This document shows, in pieces, positions 1-6,991 of a stretch of 10,290 nucleotides of DNA. Within the stretch, counting starts at the first letter, position 1; each line of letters opens with the position of its first letter. Below the pieces are notes generated by a model, which saw nothing but the letters and a program-made list of their open reading frames with translations, did not search any database and was not told the origin of the DNA. Origin of the DNA: Euryarchaeota archaeon UBA486 (lineage in GTDB: Archaea; Thermoplasmatota; Poseidoniia; Poseidoniales; Poseidoniaceae); the NCBI GenBank assembly GCA_002497765.1, contig DAET01000028.1, positions 1 to 10,290 of the forward strand, given 5' to 3'. Made by a program: the position numbers and the translations under genes.

Positions 1-18
1 GTCATCGTCATCGTCATC
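1..18. repeat. GTCATC hexamer repeated three times
   Basis: Three exact tandem copies of GTCATC open the window. On the minus strand they read as alternating GAT/GAC Asp codons in the acidic tail of the gene ending at the left edge. This is probably a coding low-complexity run prone to slippage, not a regulatory repeat. Confidence 0.7.
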
Positions 19-507
19 TTCGTCCTCAGCATCTGCATCGGGGTCGAGCATCTCGATGACGGTGTCCTCTGCCGTTTCCTTGGCCACTTCGGCGGCGGCG
101 GCAGTAGCGGCTTCTTCAGCCTTGGAGATGATGTCTTCCTCGGACACTCGGTCGGCAGCGGCCTGGTCGAGAATCATGGCAGCGGCAGCGGCCATGGACG
201 AGTCAACCATGGGTGCACCACGGTAGACATACTGAGCGAAAAGGCCGAACAGGCCCAAGACAGCGCCGGATGCGATGATCAGTCCGCTGTTGTTGCGCTG
301 AAGGTCATCCGGGTCAATGTTGGTTTCCGTGCCCGTCTCAAAGATGGTCAAGGGCTGGAGGCCGTGGAACCAGGTGTTGGATAGCACTTCAATGACGGCC
401 CACACGGCGTAGACGATCATGAGAAGGGATGCGACGTGCATCCACGATCGGTTTTCAAGCACAAACCCGGCCAAGCCGGTCGCAGCGGGGGTTCCTTCAT
501 CGGACAT
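1..507 (-). CDS. Two-TM membrane protein with acidic C-terminal tail (partial, C-terminus outside window)
   Basis: I do not recognise this family. The reading frame is open from an ATG at 507 to the left edge (169 codons, no stop); a stop at 517-519 just upstream fixes this ATG as the first possible start. Residues about 22-42 and 75-95 are hydrophobic enough to be membrane segments, joined by a roughly 30-residue polar loop with a DPDD patch. After the second segment comes an Ala/Glu-rich, probably helical stretch (about 103-150), then a very acidic tail that ends in a run of Asp at the window edge. A TATA-like box 38 bp upstream suggests its own promoter, separate from the ATPase gene before it. 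Function is unknown. The real C-terminus could add a domain that is not visible here. Confidence 0.8.
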   Translation of the reverse strand, partial: MSDEGTPAATGLAGFVLENRSWMHVASLLMIVYAVWAVIEVLSNTWFHGLQPLTIFETGTETNIDPDDLQRNNSGLIIASGAVLGLFGLFAQYVYRGAPMVDSSMAAAAAMILDQAAADRVSEEDIISKAEEAATAAAAEVAKETAEDTVIEMLDPDADAEDEDDDDDD

Positions 508-544
508 CGTGAGACCTCACTGCTCCGACCTCCTGTGTTTGACA

Positions 545-550
545 TTTAAA
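545..550 (-). promoter_or_regulatory. TATA-like box before the two-TM protein gene
   Basis: TTTAAA, in the wider context CCTTTAAATG on the minus strand, is the most AT-rich patch in the 92-bp gap. It lies about 40 bp before the ATG at 507. With the usual archaeal spacing of about 25 bp, transcription would start near 522 and give a short leader. A purine-rich GGAGG at 529-533 would lie just outside that leader. The site is inferred from position and composition only. Confidence 0.4.
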
Positions 551-599
551 GGATGTCCCATTATCAACCTCGAAGCGAAGATATCCAGCGCCCGTCAAG

Positions 600-1943
600 T
601 CAACGCTTTCGTTGTTGCCTGCGAGCGGATTTTCCTTTCCGGCGTGGGTTTTCCCAAGCGTTTCCTTTCTTCCGGTTGTCCTGCCAGAACCTGTTGGGTT
701 GCTCCATGCCTTCCGGCATGTCGTCAAACGACTCAATGCTCAGTCGCATGCCGCCGAGTTCGTTTTGCAGTTGTTTGACGTTCTCGCCTCCGCGCCCCAC
801 CAACGTGGAGATCATGTTTGAGGGAGCGTAGATGACGGCTGAGGTATCGCTTGAAAACCGGACCTGACATTCAACCCCAACCCACTGTCGAACCGTCTCG
901 ACAATGCGGTCCTTCGCCATCGCCCTTACGGGAGACAAATCGTTGGTTGTCGCACGACCTTCGAGCGGGACAACGGCGATTTCGGAGCCAAAAGCAAACA
1001 TTTCGTGGGTGAGTTTGCCGCTCGGGAATTCAACCACTTCAATGACCGGTCGGGCCAATTCTTCCTGCATGCCGGTGGGTGGTTTGACGGTCATTCGCAA
1101 CTCCAACACTTGCTGAATTTTTCCAGACTCGACGTGAAGAATGGTGTCCAGGACTTGGCTGACCAGGCCCAACTCAACTTTGCCAATGAGGCGCTGGATG
1201 GCCTCAAGGGCGGAGTTGGCGTGCGTCACCCCGAGCAGTCCAACACCGGCGAGGCGAACGTCAGCAAAGATCTCGAAATCTCTGGCGCGCCGGACTTCAT
1301 CAAAGATGACGAAGTCGGGACGAACGAGGAAGATGATCTCAGCCGTCTTTTCGAGGTCGCCCTCGAGCGGTGCATACTGCGTAATGCGGTCAGCAAGCTG
1401 CAGGTCTCTTGGCGCCTCCATCGTCTTGACCAACGCCCCCACCTCGGTGTCAAGGTACTCGGCAATGGCTTGGGCGAGGGTGGTTTTGCCCGAACCAGGG
1501 CGGCCACAGATAAACACGCCACGATGGTGGTTACGCAGTCGGTCCACCAAGCGCTGATCGAGGTCGTAATCGCCCAGGCTGAGTTTGGCCACCGGTCGTA
1601 CAACGGTGATTTCACGGGCGTCAGAAAACGGGGGCCAGGCCGAGGTGATGCGAAGATCACCGAGTTGAATCACGCGGCAACCTTTCCGGTCGATTTCCAG
1701 AAAGCAATCGCTGCGATGACGGTGCTCTTCCACCAAGGCAACGAGGTCTTCCTCGAGCTGTTCAAGCGTAAGGGTGTCCCAATTGGCGACGGAGGATTCT
1801 GCTTCAACGAGTTTGAGTGAACCGATGGCGCCGCGCTTGACTCTTGGCGGGCAGTCAGCTTTCAGGAACACCGTGTGAACGTCCTCCATCAGCAGCGACT
1901 CAAGGTGGTCCGGAAGCGATGGGTGGTCACCGTGGGTTGCCAT
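600..1943 (-). CDS. KH-domain PilT-type ATPase lacking the N-terminal PIN domain
   Basis: The protein resembles the archaeal PIN-ATPase-KH family (MJ1533-like), predicted to be RNA-associated ATPases of the PilT/VirB11 secretion-ATPase fold. In order: a short N-terminal region (1-20); the conserved linker region (about 21-120) with the 'CPPRVKRG' stretch and the 'PPFSD..EITVVRPV' stretch; Walker A GRPGSGKTT at 147-155; Walker B VIFDE at 212-216; the His-containing 'GVTHAN' motif at 238-243, followed by 'ALEAIQRLIG'; a KH domain at about 355-405 with its GRGG loop at 383-386; and a Lys/Arg-rich tail (424-447) that could bind RNA. Family members usually run above 600 residues because a PIN nuclease domain comes first; this one is 447 and starts right before the linker. 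No good SD precedes the ATG at 1943. ATPase identity is sure; cellular role is unproven even in the family. Confidence 0.9.
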   Translation of the reverse strand: MATHGDHPSLPDHLESLLMEDVHTVFLKADCPPRVKRGAIGSLKLVEAESSVANWDTLTLEQLEEDLVALVEEHRHRSDCFLEIDRKGCRVIQLGDLRITSAWPPFSDAREITVVRPVAKLSLGDYDLDQRLVDRLRNHHRGVFICGRPGSGKTTLAQAIAEYLDTEVGALVKTMEAPRDLQLADRITQYAPLEGDLEKTAEIIFLVRPDFVIFDEVRRARDFEIFADVRLAGVGLLGVTHANSALEAIQRLIGKVELGLVSQVLDTILHVESGKIQQVLELRMTVKPPTGMQEELARPVIEVVEFPSGKLTHEMFAFGSEIAVVPLEGRATTNDLSPVRAMAKDRIVETVRQWVGVECQVRFSSDTSAVIYAPSNMISTLVGRGGENVKQLQNELGGMRLSIESFDDMPEGMEQPNRFWQDNRKKGNAWENPRRKGKSARRQQRKR

Positions 1944-2007
1944 CGGTCAACAGGTCGTCAGCGCAGGCCTTTGACACTTCGCACGAGGAAGGGGGTTTCG
2001 ATGTGCA

Positions 2008-2361
2008 TCAAGCACCATTGGGCTGCATCATGTAGCCCGTCACCCAGAACGAGCCGATGAACGACAGGGAGAGGATGTAGGCGCCCACCGTGGGGAACGC
2101 CCAGATGGAAATTGAGACCTGTGCGAAAACCACGATGGTGGCCAGCACGGCCAACATGTTCCACGGGCCACTGCCGTTGAGGTTCAGATAAGCAAACGTG
2201 GATTCTCGCTCCGAAAGGGCCCAAACCACGCCGGTCAAGGCGCAGAGCGCAATGAGGGTCAGCACGGCGTCCATCACGGTGCCTTGCAGGAACCACACGC
2301 CCAAACTGGCCACCAAACTTGCACCGAGCATGCGTTGGACGGTGTTCATTGAGAGGCCCAT
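2008..2361 (-). CDS. Small four-TM membrane protein, unknown family
   Basis: I do not recognise this family. From the ATG at 2361 it encodes 117 residues with about four hydrophobic segments (roughly residues 10-27, 29-49, 66-84 and 86-108) and a short polar loop (SERESTFAYLNLNGSG) between the second and third. The ends are short, so there is no soluble domain. The start is uncertain. The frame is open up to a GTG at 2454, which would overlap the oxidoreductase gene by 47 bp. Other candidates are GTG 2379, ATG 2361 and ATG 2349. None has a convincing SD; I chose 2361 because it avoids the overlap. The gap to the oxidoreductase stop is 46 bp, and the KH ATPase follows after 64 bp, so co-transcription is likely. 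Confidence 0.7.
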   Translation of the reverse strand: MGLSMNTVQRMLGASLVASLGVWFLQGTVMDAVLTLIALCALTGVVWALSERESTFAYLNLNGSGPWNMLAVLATIVVFAQVSISIWAFPTVGAYILSLSFIGSFWVTGYMMQPNGA

Positions 2362-2407
2362 GGTTTCGGCCAAGCGCACGGCGTTCTTCAATTCTCGCAA
2401 AGGAGGG

Positions 2408-3325
2408 TTAGCGTGGGGCTGATTCCGTTGGACGGTGTTGGGACAGCCACGCACTCAGGTCCAACAGTGATTCAGGTTCAGGAACAACACCAGGCACCCC
2501 ATCTGCTATGCGTTGAAGGAAGCTCAGCCATTGTTCTTCAAGCGGCTGAGAAGGGAAATACTCGACCAAAGGCGACTCATCCAACCCGGACCCTGCATAC
2601 CAAGCGACATCGCCCGTTCCAAAATCAAGCACCGCCCCACTCGTCGTTCCCTGAACCGCGAGGGTTCGCTGTTCTTCTTCGGCTTCCCATGCGACATCGA
2701 TGGTGATGATGGATGACTGCGTCCCCAGCCAAATGTTGGCAGAGGATTCGGTCATCTCCAATTTTTTGACGTCCATGGCAACCAGCGGATGCCCCGTGAG
2801 GTAGCGGGCCGTATCAAGGCCGTGCACCGCCAGCGTGTTCAACGGGTCAGCGCCTTCGGGCTTTGGGCGGGTTGTTCTGCGTCGATAACTGATGGTTTCG
2901 ATGTTCATGGCGTGATCGTCGATGGCTGCCTTGATTCGATTCAAACCAGCGTGATGGCGGAGCAAATAGCCGACCATCGCAGTGGCGTTTTCGGGGAGCA
3001 TTGAAAGAAAATCTGCTTCGTCTTCAGTGGAGGAGGCCAACGGTTTCTCAATGAACACTGGGAGGTCGACAGCCACCACTTGGCGGGCCAACGACAGGTG
3101 CGTTTCCGGAGGGGTGACGATGGCCACGCCGGTGAGGTCTTCCTCGGCTAACATGTCTTCGATGGACCGGTAATGCCCGTCCGCCTCGACGCCCTCGAGC
3201 GCTTGACCGTCGATATCGCACACGACCAGGCGGTCAAGATGGCCTCGCTGTTTCAGCGACGTCAGGGTGGCGTGGTGAACGGTGCCCCAACGACCGCACC
3301 CAACAAGGCCGATCGTCGTGCGCAT
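2408..3325 (-). CDS. Gfo/Idh/MocA family NAD(P)-dependent oxidoreductase
   Basis: This is a cytosolic dehydrogenase of the glucose-fructose oxidoreductase/inositol dehydrogenase family, 305 residues, slightly shorter than the usual 320-380. The Rossmann fold opens with GCGRWG at 9-14. Asp37 at the end of the second strand favours NAD(H) over NADP(H). The family's EKP motif is at 93-95 (Lys94 is the conserved active-site residue), and the VHGLD stretch at 167-171 supplies the conserved His168 and Asp171 of the second domain. Family substrates are usually sugars, nucleotide sugars or polyols; nothing here fixes which. No aminotransferase, acyltransferase or sugar kinase lies nearby, so the genomic context gives no pathway. 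It follows the lipoprotein gene after 63 bp on the same strand. The start ATG at 3325 sits directly before the nucleotide-binding strand, as expected. Confidence 0.92.
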   Translation of the reverse strand: MRTTIGLVGCGRWGTVHHATLTSLKQRGHLDRLVVCDIDGQALEGVEADGHYRSIEDMLAEEDLTGVAIVTPPETHLSLARQVVAVDLPVFIEKPLASSTEDEADFLSMLPENATAMVGYLLRHHAGLNRIKAAIDDHAMNIETISYRRRTTRPKPEGADPLNTLAVHGLDTARYLTGHPLVAMDVKKLEMTESSANIWLGTQSSIITIDVAWEAEEEQRTLAVQGTTSGAVLDFGTGDVAWYAGSGLDESPLVEYFPSQPLEEQWLSFLQRIADGVPGVVPEPESLLDLSAWLSQHRPTESAPR

Positions 3326-3388
3326 GAATCAGTTGAATTCGCCGTGCCTCAAGAAGGGTGGGGGTGGGGCTGGAGCATCAACTTGGTT

Positions 3389-5773
3389 TCAGCGGCCGTC
3401 CGAGCCAGAGGATGGGCCGTCTTCCTCGGCGCCGTCGTCGGCCCGGTCCTCACCGTCGACTTCACCCGACGAAGGTGAGTCTTCTTGCTCACGCTCCTTC
3501 TCTTCATCCGTATCGTCTGTTTCGGCGACGGCCACGTCCTCGTAGTAGTCGTACGGAGATGAGCGGGGGATGGTGAGGCTGTCGGATTCTTCCATGGTGG
3601 AGAGGTTGGTCGCCGTGACGCCGGCAGAGGAGATGGCGTAGACGAAATCGCCCATGAAAATCGAGCGTCGAATGGTGTGTTCGCCCCACCAGTAGGACTC
3701 GCCATCGGTGTCAAACAACGACGAGTGGTTCACCTCGCCGTAGGTCTTGAGTTCGCCGTCGGACTCGTTGACCTCCACCAGCATCAGTTTGCTGACGTAT
3801 TCGTAATGGCCGTGGCTGTAGCGATCGTCGAGCCTCACCCACCGCCACGTTGAGAGCGGCACAGCAAGCATGGACTTGGGCTCCCAATACTGGAAAGCTT
3901 TGTGCTCGTACGTGGCTTCCGAACGCGCCCAAGTCCACGAGTATGCGTTCTCCCGGCTGACCGGCGAAAGCCGTAGCACGTCGGCCTGTTGTGGGTCGGT
4001 GGCATTACTGATGTCAAACAACGACAGTTGGGTGCCTGCCCAATCAAGCCCGGTGCCGTCCTCGTTGGCCGGACCGAACCCAATGGTCAACAAATGATCT
4101 CGGGAGAGGGGATGAATGTACGTGGAAACACCGGGCACCTTGAGTTCGCCAAGAATCATGGGGTTGGTTTCATCTGCGACGTCGATGACCCACAGCGGGT
4201 CAATTTGTTCGAACGTCACGATGTAGGCTCGGTCGCCGTCAAACCGAGCGCTCCAAATACGCTCACCTGGAGCGATGCCGCCCACCTTTCCGGCTTCGAC
4301 CAGCACCTGTTGGTCGGTGTCCACGTCCACCGAGCGAACGAGCGTCACCAATTGGGATGACATGGGTTCGGGGTCTTCCATCCACCAGCGCGCCCACTGA
4401 CCGACCGTGGTAGCGACCCGAAGTACACCTTCGTATTCGGAGATGGAAAATTGATTCAGAACCGTCCCGTCGATGCGCCCCGAGCCGGTGTACAGCGTGG
4501 CATCCGGCGCACTGATGTCAAAGGTGTGGAGGTTGGTCATCTCGTCCATGTCGTCGTTGCCCCAGAACCACCAGCCAGAGAAGGAAGATTCTGCCAACAC
4601 CAAGACGTCGGCTGAAGCGTAAACTTGCGGGTAGGTACCGACGATGTGGTCAACCTCGTAGTCAAAGGAAGAGGATGCCAGGTCAAGGGAGAAGATGCTG
4701 GAAATGCCCCGATCGATGCTGTCCTCCGGCGCCACGAATTCCCGGCACGCGTTATCGCTCATGGTGTGAAGAACCACCTCGCCGTTGCTGTATTCGTAGA
4801 CTTGTGGAATCAAATCCTCAAGCGACAAACGTTCCAGGACCTCGCTGTTGCGCTGCATCTGTTGGAAGGCAAGTTTCTCTCGGATTTCCAAACGAAGCGG
4901 GTCGTCGTATTCGAGATTCCAATAACCGGATGGGAAATTCAGCCATGAAGAGACACCGGGCACGTTCATCCAGGCGTGCGTCACGGTTCGGACGGTGCCA
5001 TTGACCTCTCGAGCCGTGATGTAAGAGCCTTCGATGAAGAGTTCTCGGTCAACCTCTGGCTGACTGCGATTGGTGATGTCAATGACGGTGAATTTGGTGA
5101 GGCTGTTGCTTCGCCACATGTTGTATTCTTCGTCCCACCCCATGGCGTCAGCCACTGGATGGTTGTTCGAGATGGCCCACGGGTACATGGTGGAAATGAC
5201 CACGAGTTGGTCGCCGTCCAGCATCATGGCCACGGGCGTGCTGTCGGAGAAGGTCATGGTTGACGCTGCCTCAATGGCGCCGAATTCTGGGACGCCAAAG
5301 ATGTGCAGGTTCTTCCCTTGGAGGTAGTAGATGTGGTAGCCGTCGGTCTTGACGAAGTCGGCTTCGTCAACGCCGGCTTCCTGGTTGTTGGTGCCTGAGA
5401 AATCCTCCCCCTCCACACGGGTTGGTGTCGTGCGTGGTTGAGCCGATGTACTGCTGTCGGCCACCGCGCCATCATCCATGGCCATTTCAGCGTCCTCAGC
5501 CCACATGAAATCGTTGTAGTAATACTGTTCAGCGACCGCTTGAAGAAGTTCAACACGGTACTGTTCCTCAATGGATCGCTTGAGGGCGGCTTCAAGGTCG
5601 TCGCAATCGTCGTAAGCGAAGAGTTGAGGGCTCGCCACGGTTCGTGCGGTGATGCTGGACCAATCATCAGGAAGCACCACATCGGGCACGTCCACATCGG
5701 GATCGACGTTCAAACAACCGGCCAAAAGCAAGGTCAGCACAAGAGCGACGGCTGTGATGGCTTTGTTCTCCAT
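3389..5773 (-). CDS. Secreted beta-propeller lipoprotein (PF09826 family)
   Basis: The 794-residue protein belongs to the archaeal/bacterial 'beta propeller domain' family PF09826, whose biochemical role is not established. I place the start at ATG 5773, since it puts a Lys5 n-region and a hydrophobic core directly before the lipobox LLAGC (Cys20); the frame also opens 12 codons earlier at ATG 5809. Family hallmarks are clear: the GVDEADFVKTDG stretch (about 134-145) followed by repeated propeller-blade strands, and later 'GERIWSARFDGDRAYIVTF' and 'IDPLWVIDVADETNP', which are near-signature stretches. The protein should be anchored outside the cytoplasmic membrane by lipidated Cys20. After the last blade comes a 40-50-residue tail rich in Glu, Asp, Ser and Gly. 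It sits 75 bp after the receiver-like gene. Confidence 0.9.
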   Translation of the reverse strand: MENKAITAVALVLTLLLAGCLNVDPDVDVPDVVLPDDWSSITARTVASPQLFAYDDCDDLEAALKRSIEEQYRVELLQAVAEQYYYNDFMWAEDAEMAMDDGAVADSSTSAQPRTTPTRVEGEDFSGTNNQEAGVDEADFVKTDGYHIYYLQGKNLHIFGVPEFGAIEAASTMTFSDSTPVAMMLDGDQLVVISTMYPWAISNNHPVADAMGWDEEYNMWRSNSLTKFTVIDITNRSQPEVDRELFIEGSYITAREVNGTVRTVTHAWMNVPGVSSWLNFPSGYWNLEYDDPLRLEIREKLAFQQMQRNSEVLERLSLEDLIPQVYEYSNGEVVLHTMSDNACREFVAPEDSIDRGISSIFSLDLASSSFDYEVDHIVGTYPQVYASADVLVLAESSFSGWWFWGNDDMDEMTNLHTFDISAPDATLYTGSGRIDGTVLNQFSISEYEGVLRVATTVGQWARWWMEDPEPMSSQLVTLVRSVDVDTDQQVLVEAGKVGGIAPGERIWSARFDGDRAYIVTFEQIDPLWVIDVADETNPMILGELKVPGVSTYIHPLSRDHLLTIGFGPANEDGTGLDWAGTQLSLFDISNATDPQQADVLRLSPVSRENAYSWTWARSEATYEHKAFQYWEPKSMLAVPLSTWRWVRLDDRYSHGHYEYVSKLMLVEVNESDGELKTYGEVNHSSLFDTDGESYWWGEHTIRRSIFMGDFVYAISSAGVTATNLSTMEESDSLTIPRSSPYDYYEDVAVAETDDTDEEKEREQEDSPSSGEVDGEDRADDGAEEDGPSSGSDGR

Positions 5774-5848
5774 GAACTCAGTCGGAGCATGGTCCGTTAT
5801 GAAAACCATGGTTGGGCGTGCGCCCGATGCTCATGTTGTCACTGATGG

Positions 5849-6526
5849 TCAGACAGGTAACATGCCCTGTTGATAGGCGTAGCCAATTCCGCCGGCCACC
5901 GCTGCGATGATCAGCAAAACAACCAGTCGCTTCTTGCTTTTCTTCGGCTTGCTGGATGCTGGTTCCACGGCCACCATCGGAAGGGCATCCAAGGCAGGCA
6001 ATTCAGCGAGCGGGGGGAGTTGTCCGGGTAAGGGCAACGGAAGCGGGGCAACCATCGGGCCTGTGTCTTCCTCAACGCTCACCCGGTCGGGGTAAAGTTC
6101 GTCGAGGTCGTCAAGACCAGGGGCCTCGGGAATCGTGCCCAGAATGGTGGACCAAGCCGATTCCAAACTTTCTCCGGAAATCGGCTTCTGCAACCACGCG
6201 ACGGCGCCAGCAGAGTAGGCGGCGTTTCGAGCAGTGTCGGCCATGCGAGCCGGGGCGATGAAGACGATGCGGCTCTCGCCACCGTGCTCACGCATCTCCA
6301 GGGCGGCAAGATGGCCGTCAAGGGACGGGATGTCCAGCGAGAGCACGACCAGTTCGGGGTCAAGGCGGATGTACTCGTCCACGGCTTGATCGCCGTCTTC
6401 GCACAACTCAACGTTGAAATTTCGAGTTTTGAACAAATTCGACAGTCGCAACGAGGACATGGGGTTGTTGTCGACAATGAGCACCGTTGGCGCTGCTGCA
6501 TCATCTACTTCGGTGACCAATCCCAT
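5849..6526 (-). CDS. Degenerate receiver (REC) domain protein with C-terminal membrane anchor
   Basis: Residues about 13-130 form a CheY-like receiver domain, then a Pro/Leu-rich linker (about 133-190), a basic patch (193-200) and one membrane segment (about 200-218) near the C-terminus. The receiver's key residues are altered. The acidic pair is Asp19-Asn20 where DD is usual. The residue four before the conserved Pro67, in the phospho-acceptor position, is Ser63. The Thr/Ser switch position is Ala91. The Lys114-Pro115 pair is kept. Phosphotransfer by the normal route is therefore unlikely. No output domain and no histidine kinase are present in the window. A constitutive protein-protein interaction role at the inner face of the membrane is an inference. 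It lies between the DUF1844 gene (44-bp gap) and the lipoprotein gene. Confidence 0.85.
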   Translation of the reverse strand: MGLVTEVDDAAAPTVLIVDNNPMSSLRLSNLFKTRNFNVELCEDGDQAVDEYIRLDPELVVLSLDIPSLDGHLAALEMREHGGESRIVFIAPARMADTARNAAYSAGAVAWLQKPISGESLESAWSTILGTIPEAPGLDDLDELYPDRVSVEEDTGPMVAPLPLPLPGQLPPLAELPALDALPMVAVEPASSKPKKSKKRLVVLLIIAAVAGGIGYAYQQGMLPV

Positions 6527-6570
6527 GCCTACCGGTCCTATGCAACAGGCGCCGACTCATCAAACAACCG

Positions 6571-6951
6571 CTATTCTTCTTCTCCTTTGACCGGAGTTGA
6601 GAGGTCCTCGACGGGGCCGTCTTGGGGTTGGGAGAAGGTTTCACGAATCACGTCGCTCTGCGCTTCCTCTTCGTCGCGCGTTCGCTTGCGTTGCGGCGCC
6701 TGCGTGAATTGCATCTGAAGTTCGCTGATGACGGCACGAAGCATCTGCGTCTCTTGCGAACTTAGGTTTCCTTCGGTTTTTCGCTGAAACATGCGGAGCA
6801 CCTCAATGCCCTCTCGCGCCTCGCCCATGTTGTAATGGTAGGTGCCGGACTGGTCGGGCAAATAGCCCATCTGCAGCAAGGTTGAGCGTTGAAGCATCTG
6901 AACCATTTGGAAAAACCGAGCAGCGTCCTCGTCAGCAAACATCTCCGTCAT
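6571..6951 (-). CDS. DUF1844 domain protein
   Basis: The 126-residue protein matches DUF1844 (PF08899), a small helical family of unknown function known mainly from bacteria. Visible family features are the 'LLQMGYLP' stretch (25-32) after a first helix, a Gly/Asn turn, then a helix ending in KTEGNL (58-63) and a final helix 'ETQMLRAVISELQMQF' (67-82). The last 40 residues are polar and acidic with mixed charge and look disordered. It follows ftsY after a 40-bp gap on the same strand and precedes the receiver-like gene, so it probably shares the ftsY transcript. No SD is visible upstream of ATG 6951. I infer the family from sequence pattern alone; a role near the membrane or in targeting would be a guess from its neighbours. 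Confidence 0.75.
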   Translation of the reverse strand: MTEMFADEDAARFFQMVQMLQRSTLLQMGYLPDQSGTYHYNMGEAREGIEVLRMFQRKTEGNLSSQETQMLRAVISELQMQFTQAPQRKRTRDEEEAQSDVIRETFSQPQDGPVEDLSTPVKGEEE

Positions 6952-6991
6952 GGTGAACCATCAGCAGAGGAGGTTTTTCTTCCCTACGCCC

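Noticed and set aside
1005..1820. Long plus-strand open frame (271 codons) opposite the KH ATPase
   Set aside because: It is antisense to the Walker A and Walker B coding region of a clear ATPase; no motif of its own.
1958..2296. Minus-strand 112-codon frame with His/Arg/Gly-rich product
   Set aside because: It overlaps the four-TM protein in another frame, and its product has no hydrophobic or domain pattern; the TM frame is more protein-like.
5814..5825. GGGCG/CGCCC hairpin between the receiver-like and lipoprotein genes
   Set aside because: Five-bp arms with a 2-nt loop and no T-run; too short and GC-rich to separate from chance.
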